This document shows, in pieces, positions 8,297-16,627 of a stretch of 64,000 nt of DNA (positions are counted from its first letter, which is position 1; every line of letters begins with the position of its first letter). The translations under genes were made by a program, and so were the position numbers. The stretch is from Palsa-883 sp963826975 (lineage in GTDB: Bacteria > Pseudomonadota > Alphaproteobacteria > Acetobacterales > Acetobacteraceae), in contig CAWGZJ010000005.1 of the NCBI GenBank assembly GCA_963826975.1, positions 372,001-436,000 of the forward strand, read 5' to 3'. The notes under the pieces are model-generated. The model saw nothing but the letters and a program-made list of their open reading frames with translations. It ran no database searches and was not told the DNA's origin.

Positions 8297-8414
8297 TGCG
8301 CCCAGACCGCCGCCGCGCCGCCCGCTGCTGCCCTGACCGCCGCCGCCCAGACGGCCGCCACGCCGCGCCCACGCTGACCGCGCTCCCGGTGACCGCGCTC
8401 GCGGTGACCGTCCC

Positions 8415-9479
8415 ATGAGCCGCGTCGCCGTTCTGGGCGCCGGCGGCATCGGCTGCGGTGCGGTCGCACTGCTGAGCGAGCGCGGACACACCCCAGTGCT
8501 ATGGTCGCCGTCCGGGCGCGGTACCGCCGCCTTCGCCGATGGCCGGGCGTTGCAGGCGGAGGGCAACCTCACCGGCCAGTATCACCCCGTGATTGCCGCC
8601 GATTGCGCCGCCGCGCTGCGTGATGCGGACGCGGTGATGCTGGCCGTGCCAGGCTATGGCCATCGCGCCGTGCTGGACCAAGTCGCGGTAGATCTGCGAT
8701 CCGACCAGCCGGTGATCATCAGCTCACACATGTCGCTCAGCGCGTTGTACCTCGCGCGGCGCCTGGCGGCCCGCGGCGTGCGCGCGCCAATCGCCGCATG
8801 GGGCACCACCATCACCACCGGCCGCCGCCTGCCGGGCGCCGCCGTGCGCGTCTCCAACATTCGCGAGAAAGTCGACATCGCCGTGCTGCCGCGGGCCGAC
8901 ATCGACGCACTGACCGCCCTGTGCACCGAACTGTTCGGCAACCGTTTCGTGCCGCGTGACGACCTGATCGCCGTCTCGCTCAGCAACGTCAATCCGCAGA
9001 ACCACCTCGGCATTGCGCTGTGCAATTTCACCCGCATCGAGAAGGCCGAGCCGTGGGCAAACTGGAGCGGCCTGACGCCATCGGTCGGGCGGTTGATCGA
9101 GGCGCTGGATGCGGAACGACTTGCCGTCGCTGCCGCCTACGGCGCGGAGGTTCGCACCGTGCGAGATCACTTTCACCTGTCGTTCGGCGTGCCGCACGGC
9201 CCGGTGGGCGATGCCGGCGCGATCCTCGCGGCGCGCGACCCGAATCCGGGCCCGGCCAGCCTGGAAACGCGTTACATCACCGAGGACGTGCCGTTCGGCC
9301 TGGTCTCCAGCACGGTACTGGCCCGCATAGCCGGCGTCGCGATGCCGTTACACGAAGCCGGCATCGCAATGTTTTCCGCGCTATACGGCAGGGATTTCCG
9401 CGCGGAGAACGATCTGCTGCCGGAACTGGGATTGGATGGCCTGTCGGTGGACAAGCTGCGGCACCTGGCCCGCGGCTAA
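8415..9479 (+). CDS. NAD(P)-binding opine/octopine dehydrogenase family protein
   Basis: An N-terminal Rossmann fold is clear (VAVLGAGGIGCGAVALLSER, residues 4-23). The C-terminal half has the helical features of octopine/nopaline dehydrogenases, including NPQNHLGIALCNFTRIE and DHFHLSFGVP. Such enzymes interconvert an opine with an amino acid plus a 2-oxo acid using NAD(P)H; the actual substrate cannot be read from sequence. The convergent neighbour is a peptide-type binding protein, followed by its permease genes, an FAD amino-acid oxidoreductase and a lyase. This suggests uptake and oxidation of an opine or modified amino acid. The 118 bases between fmt and this gene hold nothing recognisable. 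Confidence 0.82.
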   Translation: MSRVAVLGAGGIGCGAVALLSERGHTPVLWSPSGRGTAAFADGRALQAEGNLTGQYHPVIAADCAAALRDADAVMLAVPGYGHRAVLDQVAVDLRSDQPVIISSHMSLSALYLARRLAARGVRAPIAAWGTTITTGRRLPGAAVRVSNIREKVDIAVLPRADIDALTALCTELFGNRFVPRDDLIAVSLSNVNPQNHLGIALCNFTRIEKAEPWANWSGLTPSVGRLIEALDAERLAVAAAYGAEVRTVRDHFHLSFGVPHGPVGDAGAILAARDPNPGPASLETRYITEDVPFGLVSSTVLARIAGVAMPLHEAGIAMFSALYGRDFRAENDLLPELGLDGLSVDKLRHLARG

Positions 9480-9500
9480 AGCGTGCTCGCCGTCGCAAAT

Positions 9501-9635
9501 GTACACCTCTCCCGCCCTTCTTCGCGGGAGAGGTCGAGGCGCAAAGCGACGAGGGTGAGGGTCGTGCAGCACCGCGACGATCACCCGTGTCGCGTCGCTC
9601 CCCGACCTCCGCCGCGAAGAGCGGGAGACGTGTAC
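9501..9635. repeat. Gene-end repeat with terminal inverted repeats
   Basis: Bounded by GTACACCTCTCCCGC at the left and GCGGGAGACGTGTAC at the right (15-base terminal inverted repeat, one mismatch). An internal CTCTCCCGC/GCGGGAGAG hairpin is present. A related copy lies at 16544. Both copies sit between convergent genes, so they could act as two-way terminators or be small non-autonomous elements. Confidence 0.7.
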
Positions 9636-9652
9636 CCCACTCACCCACCCCC

Positions 9653-11438
9653 CTAATAAACATACCCCGCCTTCGTCATCCACGCCCGCGCCTGCTCCAT
9701 ATCGAGCGGGATCGGCTTCAACACGTCATGGTCGTACTCAGGCGCCGACCACGGCATCGCCACCGTCCCAGGATGACCCAGTCCCGCGGCGATCTCCTGC
9801 ACGATCTGCTCGCGCGGCATCGCATAGCTGATCGCCTTGCGGATACACACCGCGGCGTCGAACGCGCGCGAGGGGTCCTGCTTGCCGAGCGGTGTCTCGA
9901 CGCCCGTACCAAACACCGGATGCCGCAGATTATAACAGATGTGCTGCCATTTGTATGAATCGTATCGGGCAACCTTGCCCCAACTCGCATCGATCGTGCT
10001 CAGCAACGACCCGATATCGTACATCGGATCATGCGCGTCGATATCGCCCGACTTCAACGCGCTAAGCACGGCGTCAGTACCGTTGATGTTAACCACATAG
10101 AACGTTTTCACGTTCCCGGTCATCGGCTTCCAGTACTTCTCATTGCGCGTGAATTTGTACGCCTTGCGCGATGGATCGTAGCCGGCGGGAATCCACGGCC
10201 CAGTCCCGATGCCGCCATGCGCGGTGTAGCTGTTCCCATCCAAGGTCTTCACCGTGTAGGTGCCAAGCCAGGTGCTGGCAACATGGCCGCGCATCGCCTC
10301 CGGCTTGATGTCCTTGTAGGCGTGCTCCGGCATGATCGCGACCGAGCTGAGAATCAGCTCATGGAACAAAATCGAGTAGTTCGGCAGATCAACGGTGATC
10401 TCCAGCGGCCCCGTCACCTTGTAAGCGTCGGTGGACCCGAAGGTCGCCATCGCATTGCCCTGCACCGCGCTCGCATAAGCCTTGTTCATGATCACATCCC
10501 AGGTGAACTTGACATCGGCGGCGGTGAATTTCTCGCCGCTGTGCCAGGTCACCCCGGGCCGCAGCTTGATCACATGATGCTTGCCGTCCGCCGAGCTGGT
10601 CACGCTTTCGGCCAATCCCGGAACCAGCTTCTTGGTCTCCCACGAATTCATACTCAAGCAATTGGTTGTAGACCGGCCCGAAGATGTTCGATTCATGATA
10701 GCCGATGGTGTACATCGGGATCAGCGACGACGGCGGCGGCCAGGACGCAAACGCCGCGGTCGCGCTGTCGCCGGCGCCCGCGATGGTCCATTTTTCCGGC
10801 TGCGGGAAGAACACCGGGTTGAATGTTGTGCCATCGAATCCGCTCAGCTTCGGGTTCACCGCGATGGCGTCCTCCGGGTAGAACAGGATGGTCATCGGTT
10901 CGGTGTCGTACCAGCGCTTCTCGAACGCGTGGATCGACGCCATGCGCGCCGCCGGCTCAATCGCGCTGGCATAATCGTCCATTGTCTTGTCCAGGACCGG
11001 ATCGTTGACGTAGTAGAAATTCGGACCATTCGGCGGCACCAGGCTGCTGCGGAACAGCGAGTTCGGCAGCGGCGTGATCGAGCTGTAGTAGTAACGCTCC
11101 AGATACGAATCCCAGCCGCCCTCCGGGTGGGTCTTGCCGGAGCCTTTGGTGCGGCGCGAGGCGATCGTCGGGAAATCCACGTAACTTGAAATCACGTCAA
11201 TCCCGAGCTTGGACATCTGCTGTGCCGCGAGCGTGCCCCAGATCATGCGGGCAGGCTGGTTGTTCGGGATCATCATGTAGAGCTTGAAGAACGGCGGTGC
11301 CGCGCGTGCCGACCGGATCACCGCCGGCGCCGCCAATACCGCAGCGGTGCCGCCGGCGGTCTTCAAAAACCCACGCCGCCCAACACCGTTCATGCCAGCG
11401 CTGTTCTTGCCAGCGCCGTGCGTCATCGTGCCGCGCAT
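9653..11438 (-). pseudogene. Family-5 ABC substrate-binding protein, frameshifted and with lobes in swapped order
   Basis: This would be the periplasmic receptor for the transporter encoded from 11521. A Tat signal is clear (RRGFLKTAGG, then VLAAPAVIRSARA). Directly after it comes sequence that in family-5 binding proteins is the C-terminal part: FKLYMMIPNNQPARMIWGTL, KLGIDVISSYVDF, and YDTEPMTILFYPEDAIAVNP. Only then follows the normal N-terminal part, YHESNIFGPVYNQLLEY, VPGLAESV and the family motif RPGVTWHSGEKFTAADVKFT. The protein ends at EQARAWMTKAGYVY, exactly where the C-terminal part should continue. The reading frame breaks at the GAATTC at 10644-10649. Removing one base gives EYDSWETKKLVPGLAES, so a single-base insertion separates the frames 10389-11438 and 9653-10696. 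The gene is therefore either broken or mis-sequenced, and it is circularly permuted in either case. Confidence 0.85.
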
Positions 11439-11520
11439 AATCCGCCCCCTGTTGCTTACACGCAGTATGCGCGAGCCACATCGGTTCTTGTCAACGCCGG
11501 CGCCGTTCCATTAGGCTTTC

Positions 11521-12492
11521 ATGGTGGGCATCTTCCGATATCTGGTCCGGCGATTGCTGTTTTCAGCGGTGCTGATACTCGGCGTCAGCGCCATCATCTT
11601 CTTTCTGCTGAACGCCATCGGCAATCCGGTCGACGTGCTGATGGCGGACAATCCCGGCATCACCGACGAAGCGCTGGCCGCGGTGAAGGCATACTATCAC
11701 CTCGACGCCAGTCAGGGACACCGCTACCTGATCTGGCTGGGCAATGTCGCGCGGCTGAATTTCGGCACCTCCATCACCACCAACCAGCCGGTCGGCGGCA
11801 TGCTGCTGACTTGGGGCGCGGAGACGCTGAAATTGCAGATCCCAGCGATCATCCTGGCATTGCTGTTGTCGATCGGCTTCGCGTCGATCGCCGCAATGCG
11901 GCAGTACAGCCGACTGGATTTCGGCGTGATGACCTCGGCGCTGCTTGGCCACTCATTGCCGGGATTCCTGCTGGGCGTGCTGCTGATCCTGATCTTTGCT
12001 TATTGGCTGGGCATATTTCCGAGCTACGGTGCGTACTCGACACGCAATCCGCTGCTCGGCAGTACCGTCATTGACGGGCTGTGGCACATGGTGCTGCCGT
12101 TGACGATGCTGACGATCTTCAACACCGCGACGCTCACGCTGCTGCTGCGTGCCAATCTGGTCGACGTGCTGCGACAGGATTTCATCATGGCGGCACGTGC
12201 GTCCGGCCTGCCGGAGCGGCGCGTGGTGTTCCACCATGCGCTACGCAACGCGATCATTCCGGTGCTGACCTATCTCGGTATCCTGTTCGGCCTGATGCTG
12301 GCCACCGCGCCGGTGACGGAATCGGTGTTCACCTGGCCGGGCGCCGGCGCATTGTATCTCGCGGCCATCCAGGCGCTGGACTACCCGGTGATCATGGGTG
12401 AGACGCTGGTGGTCACCGTCATGCTGGTCGGCTTCACGCTGCTGACCGATCTCGCCTACGTGCTGATCGACCCTCGCATTCGGCTGGATTGA
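11521..12492 (+). CDS. ABC transporter permease, DppB/OppB type
   Basis: Inner-membrane subunit of a peptide/opine/nickel-type importer. Six hydrophobic segments are visible, beginning with LLFSAVLILGVSAIIFFLLN (about 12-31). The cytoplasmic EAA loop, which docks the ATPase, is at about residues 222-245 (AARASGLPERRVVFHHALRN). The length of 323 residues is normal. It starts 82 bases from the divergent binding-protein gene and is four bases from the second permease, so the permease and ATPase genes form one operon. Confidence 0.94.
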   Translation: MVGIFRYLVRRLLFSAVLILGVSAIIFFLLNAIGNPVDVLMADNPGITDEALAAVKAYYHLDASQGHRYLIWLGNVARLNFGTSITTNQPVGGMLLTWGAETLKLQIPAIILALLLSIGFASIAAMRQYSRLDFGVMTSALLGHSLPGFLLGVLLILIFAYWLGIFPSYGAYSTRNPLLGSTVIDGLWHMVLPLTMLTIFNTATLTLLLRANLVDVLRQDFIMAARASGLPERRVVFHHALRNAIIPVLTYLGILFGLMLATAPVTESVFTWPGAGALYLAAIQALDYPVIMGETLVVTVMLVGFTLLTDLAYVLIDPRIRLD

Positions 12493-12496
12493 GAAG

Positions 12497-13411
12497 GTGA
12501 CGGCGCCAACACAGCAACTTCGCCCACCCGGCCAATTGCGCCAGGGCTGGCAGCGACTGCGCCGCAACCGATCCGGCATGCTGGGCGTCATCCTGATTGC
12601 AATCGTTGTCGCAACGGCACTGATCGGACCATGGATCGCGCCCTACGCACCGAACGACCAGTCGGCGATGCTCAGCTTCACAGCGCGCGGCGCGCCAAGC
12701 TGGGCACATCTTTTCGGTACCGATCGAAACGGCTACGATGTGCTTACGCGGGTGATCTACGGCGCGCCGACCGCACTTGCCGTGGGGCTCGGCGCGATGC
12801 TGGTGGCAGCGCTGATCGGCATTCTGATAGGCGGCATTGCCGGATATCTCGGCGGCGTTGCCGATGAACTGCTGATGCGGCTGACCGAGTTCTTCCTGGT
12901 AATCCCGGTCTTCGTAATGATCCTGGCCGTGGTGCGCCTGTTCGGCATCGTCGTTGTCGGCACCTGGCTGGAACGCGTCCCCTACCTCAATCTGACGACC
13001 ATCGTCCTGCTGCTCGGGATGTTCGGCTGGCCGCCGATCGCACGTTTGTCACGCGCGGAGTTCCTGCGCCTGAAGGGCATGGATTTTGTCGAGGCAGCGC
13101 GCTGCATCGGCGCCCAACCCCGCGACATCCTGTTCCGCCACATCCTGCCCAACGCACTGCCCTCGCTCGCCGTGGTCATCGCGTTGGGCATCGGCGGCGC
13201 CATTCTGTCGGAATCGATGATCAGCTTCCTGGGCTTCGGCGATCCCAAAGCGGTCAGTTGGGGACAGTTGCTGTATTTCAACTACCAGGTGCTGAAGGTC
13301 TCGCCCTGGGCCGTTCTGGCACCCGGCGGCGCGATCTTCCTGACCGTGCTGGGCTTCAACCTGCTGGCCGATGGCCTGTCCGATGCGTTCAACCCGCGAC
13401 TGAAGCAATGA
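12497..13411 (+). CDS. ABC transporter permease, DppC/OppC type
   Basis: Second inner-membrane subunit of the importer. The protein has the N-terminal anchor typical of DppC (GMLGVILIAIVVATALIGPW). It then has the GTDRNGYDVLTRVIYGAPTA block and an EAA loop (VEAARCIGAQPRDILFRHIL). It ends with the SEAFNPR-like FNPRLKQ. It starts at a GTG after a short gap and ends in a CAATGA, where the ATG would be the expected start of the next ATPase gene. Confidence 0.93.
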   Translation: MTAPTQQLRPPGQLRQGWQRLRRNRSGMLGVILIAIVVATALIGPWIAPYAPNDQSAMLSFTARGAPSWAHLFGTDRNGYDVLTRVIYGAPTALAVGLGAMLVAALIGILIGGIAGYLGGVADELLMRLTEFFLVIPVFVMILAVVRLFGIVVVGTWLERVPYLNLTTIVLLLGMFGWPPIARLSRAEFLRLKGMDFVEAARCIGAQPRDILFRHILPNALPSLAVVIALGIGGAILSESMISFLGFGDPKAVSWGQLLYFNYQVLKVSPWAVLAPGGAIFLTVLGFNLLADGLSDAFNPRLKQ

Positions 13412-13442
13412 CGCACACCTGCTGACGGTCGATGGGCTGAAG

Positions 13443-14435
13443 GTGCATTTCTTCACGCAGTCGGGCGTCGCGCCGGCGGTGGACGGGATCGACTTCGCGA
13501 TCCGTCCGCGCGAGACGCTCGGCCTGGTCGGCGAGTCCGGCAGCGGCAAGACGATGGCGAGCCTCGCGGTGCTGCGCCTGGTGCCACCGCCGGCGCGCAT
13601 CGTCGGCGGCTCGTTGCATTTCCAGGGACGTGACCTGCTGGCGCTGGACGATGCGTCGATGCGTCGCCTGCGCGGCAAAAGCATCGCGATGATCTTCCAG
13701 AACCCGGCATATTCGCTGAACCCAATCCTGACGATCGGCGACCAGCTTATCGAAATCCTGCGCTGGCATCAGGACATTTCCCGCGCCACCGCGCGCGATC
13801 GTGCCGCGGAGCTGCTGCGCCTGGTCGGAATCGCCGATCCATTGCACCGGCTGCGGCAGTTCCCACACGAACTCTCCGGCGGCATGAAACAGCGCGTCTG
13901 CATTGCCCGCGCGCTGCTGTGTAATCCGGCGCTGGTTCTCGCCGACGAACCCACCACCAATCTGGATGTCACCATCCAGGCGCAGATCCTCGACCTACTG
14001 GAGGAACTGCGCGAACGGCTGCACATGGCGATGCTGCTGGTGTCGCACGACATGGGGCTGGTGGCGCGCATGGCGCACCGCATCACCGTGGTCTACGCCG
14101 GGCGTACCTGCGAAACCGCTGATGTACGCAGCATCTTTCATGCGCCGCTGCATCCGTATACGCGCGCGTTGCTGGACAGCGCGCCGCGTGTCGATCATGA
14201 CTACGAGCACGAGGCGCGCCCCGCGTTGCGGACGATCGGCGGCCGCATTCCCAACCTCGCCGCGCCACCCAGCGGCTGCCGCTTCCACCCGCGTTGCCCG
14301 GAAGCCGCGCCGGAATGTGCGCGGCTGCGGCCCGAACCGATGCAGGTGGCGCCTGGGCATATCGTCAGTTGCCTGAAGCGCGGCAGCCCCGGTGTCGCAG
14401 ATATGGGTGTCGCGGATATGGGCGCGTCGGCGTGA
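13443..14435 (+). CDS. ABC transporter ATPase, DppD/OppD type; start region damaged
   Basis: The first of two ATPases of the importer. Motifs are Walker A GESGSGKT, Q-loop IFQNPAYSLNP, signature LSGGMKQR, Walker B VLADEPTTNLD, H-loop LLVSHDMG, and the C-terminal oligopeptide-binding extension with CRFHPRCPEA. The in-frame sequence upstream of the annotated GTG reads HLLTVDGLKVHFF, the expected first strand. The coupled ATG at 13408 (overlapping the permease stop) is out of frame with it by one missing base. The real protein probably starts at 13408 if that base is restored; otherwise translation would need the weak GTG at 13443, which trims the first strand. Confidence 0.85.
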   Translation: MHFFTQSGVAPAVDGIDFAIRPRETLGLVGESGSGKTMASLAVLRLVPPPARIVGGSLHFQGRDLLALDDASMRRLRGKSIAMIFQNPAYSLNPILTIGDQLIEILRWHQDISRATARDRAAELLRLVGIADPLHRLRQFPHELSGGMKQRVCIARALLCNPALVLADEPTTNLDVTIQAQILDLLEELRERLHMAMLLVSHDMGLVARMAHRITVVYAGRTCETADVRSIFHAPLHPYTRALLDSAPRVDHDYEHEARPALRTIGGRIPNLAAPPSGCRFHPRCPEAAPECARLRPEPMQVAPGHIVSCLKRGSPGVADMGVADMGASA

Positions 14436-15415
14436 CACCGCTGGTGCGCGTCGAGCATCTGCTGAAACGCTACCCGGTCCGCCGGCGCGGCATACTGGGC
14501 GGCCGCACCGTGGGCCAGATCAGTGCGGTGGACGACGTGTCTTTCAGCGTCGCCGCCGGCGAGGCCCTGGCGCTGGTCGGCGAAAGCGGCTGCGGCAAGA
14601 CCACCACCGCGCGCAGCATGCTGCATCTGGTTCCGGCGACCTCGGGGCAGGTGTGGTTCGACGGCAAGGACGTGCTGTCGGTGTTTCGCGCCAACGACCG
14701 CGCCGCCGCGCTGCGGGTACGGCGCGGCATGCAATACATGTTTCAGGACCCGTATCTCTCACTTAATCCGCGCTGGACCATCGGCCAGACCCTGCGCGAA
14801 CCGTTCCGCGTGCATCGCCACGCACCGCAACCGGAATGGAGCGACCGCATTGCCGCGCTGCTGGAACGCGTCGGTCTCGAACCGGCGCATGCCTGGCGCT
14901 ACCCGCATGAATTCAGCGGCGGCCAGCGCCAGCGCGTCGGCGTCGCCCGCGCGCTGGCGGTGGAGCCGCGCTTCCTGGTGCTCGACGAACCGGTGTCCTC
15001 GCTCGATGTCTCCGTGCGGGCACAGATCCTCAACCTTCTGGTCGAACTGCGAGCGACGCTGGGGCTGACCTATCTCTACATCTCGCATGATCTCGCTTCG
15101 GTGCGCTTTATCGCCAACCGCGTGGCGGTGATGTATCTCGGCGCAATCGTCGAGATCGCACCGGCCGAAACATTATTCCGCTACCCGTTGCATCACTACA
15201 CCCACGCGTTGCTGTCAGCCGTTCCGGTGCCGGATCCTGACGCCACACGAGCCCGCGTTGTTCTGCGAGGCGAACCACCCAGCCCGATGAACATGCCGCC
15301 CGGCTGCCGATTCCACCCCCGCTGTCCCGCGGCGCTGCCGCGGTGCCAGACGACACAACCCGTGTTGACCCCGTCCGGTGACGGGCATCTCGTCGCCTGC
15401 CATAATCCTCTTTGA
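14432..15415 (+). CDS. ABC transporter ATPase, DppF/OppF type
   Basis: The second ATPase of the importer, 327 residues. The GTG at 14432 overlaps the previous stop (GTGA) and gives TPLVRVEHLLKRYPV, a standard DppF beginning. Motifs are Walker A GESGCGKTT, Q-loop MFQDPYLSLNPR, signature FSGGQRQRV, Walker B FLVLDEPVSSLD, H-loop YISHDLASVRF and a C-terminal CRFHPRCPAALPRC cysteine cluster. With the two permeases and DppD it completes a full importer. Confidence 0.94.
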   Translation: MTPLVRVEHLLKRYPVRRRGILGGRTVGQISAVDDVSFSVAAGEALALVGESGCGKTTTARSMLHLVPATSGQVWFDGKDVLSVFRANDRAAALRVRRGMQYMFQDPYLSLNPRWTIGQTLREPFRVHRHAPQPEWSDRIAALLERVGLEPAHAWRYPHEFSGGQRQRVGVARALAVEPRFLVLDEPVSSLDVSVRAQILNLLVELRATLGLTYLYISHDLASVRFIANRVAVMYLGAIVEIAPAETLFRYPLHHYTHALLSAVPVPDPDATRARVVLRGEPPSPMNMPPGCRFHPRCPAALPRCQTTQPVLTPSGDGHLVACHNPL

Positions 15416-15430
15416 AGATGGGAGTATCGC

Positions 15431-16537
15431 ATGACCAAAATGATCGTGATCGGGGCCGGCGTGATGGGTGCCTCGGTGGCCTACCGGCTGGCCCAGGCGG
15501 GCTCCGCGGTGACCGTGCTGGAAGCCACCCGCGTCGGCGGCGGCACCTCCGGCATCAGCTTCGCCTGGACCAACGCGCACCGGAAGCCGCCGAAGCCATA
15601 TCACGACCTGAATGTCGGCGGCATGAAGGCGCATGCCGCGCTGCGTGACGAGTTCGGCGCCACGCCCTGGTGGCACGGCGGCGGCAGCCTGGAATGGGAA
15701 GCGGAAGCCGACCGCGCATCCCAACGGGAGAACGTTACGCAACTGCAATCCTGGGGCTACGCCGCCGAATGGCTCGACCACAAGCAGGTCCACGAACTGG
15801 AACCCGACATTGATCCTGCCATCATCGGCGACGCACCGGTGGCCTACTTCCCAGATGAGGGCTGGCTCGATCCGGTAGTCTACGCCCATGCGATGCTGTC
15901 CGCCGCCCGCCGCCGTCACGGTGCCAAGGTCATCTGTGGCGCAAAGGTCGCCGACCTTGTCATCACCGGCGATCGCGTCACCGGCGTGCGCACCACCGAC
16001 GGCACGCTGCACGAGGCCGACATGGTGGTGAACTGCGCCGGCCGCTGGACCAACGAGGCAGTGCGCGAGGCCGGACTGCACCTGCCGCTCGCGCCCACCG
16101 TAGGCTTCCTGGTATTCACCCCGCCGGTCGCCGCCAGCCTCAGCCGCGTCGTCCGCACCACCGTGATCGATACGCGACCGGATGGTGCGGGGCGGCTAAT
16201 GCTGCACTGGAACCCAACCGACGACACGCTGAGCATCGACAGCAAGCTCAGCCCATCGATGCCGCAGGCACGCGACCTGGTCCAGCGCGCCCGCCGATTG
16301 CTGCCCTCGATCGGCGAGGTCGAACCAGAAGCGGTCCGTATCGCCATCCGACCGATCCCCGGTGATCATTTGTCCGCCGTTGGCCCGATGCCGAGAGTTA
16401 CCGGCTACTACCTCGCGATCACCCACAGCGGCGTAACGATGTCGCCATTCCTTGGCGCCGCGGTGGCCGACGAGGTGGTGCGCGGCCAGCAGCGCCCGGA
16501 ACTAGCAGACTTCCGTCCCGCCCGATTCTTCAACTAA
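15431..16537 (+). CDS. FAD-dependent oxidoreductase, DadA/glycine oxidase family
   Basis: A dinucleotide-binding fold begins the protein (VIGAGVMGASVAYRLAQAGS, residues 6-25), followed by the E-A-T-R and GGGTSGISFAWTNA segments of the DAO family. The end contains HSGVTMSPFLGAAVADEV, the usual second FAD contact. Members oxidise amine-containing substrates such as D-amino acids, glycine, sarcosine or opines. It lies 15 bases after the transporter ATPase and is almost certainly in that operon. This fits oxidation of the imported compound. Confidence 0.88.
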   Translation: MTKMIVIGAGVMGASVAYRLAQAGSAVTVLEATRVGGGTSGISFAWTNAHRKPPKPYHDLNVGGMKAHAALRDEFGATPWWHGGGSLEWEAEADRASQRENVTQLQSWGYAAEWLDHKQVHELEPDIDPAIIGDAPVAYFPDEGWLDPVVYAHAMLSAARRRHGAKVICGAKVADLVITGDRVTGVRTTDGTLHEADMVVNCAGRWTNEAVREAGLHLPLAPTVGFLVFTPPVAASLSRVVRTTVIDTRPDGAGRLMLHWNPTDDTLSIDSKLSPSMPQARDLVQRARRLLPSIGEVEPEAVRIAIRPIPGDHLSAVGPMPRVTGYYLAITHSGVTMSPFLGAAVADEVVRGQQRPELADFRPARFFN

Positions 16538-16543
16538 AGCCAG

Positions 16544-16624
16544 GTACACCTCTCCCGCGTGCGGGAGAGGTCGAGACGCGCAGCGTCGAGGGTGAGGGTC
16601 GTGCCGCCAGCACCACCCTCACCC
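16544..16624. repeat. Gene-end repeat, second copy
   Basis: Starts GTACACCTCTCCCGC and continues with a GCGGGAGAGGTCGAG hairpin arm and the GAGGGTGAGGGTCGTG block shared with the copy at 9501. It is again placed between convergent genes (oxidoreductase and lyase), where a transcription terminator is expected. Confidence 0.7.
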
Positions 16625-16627
16625 GCC

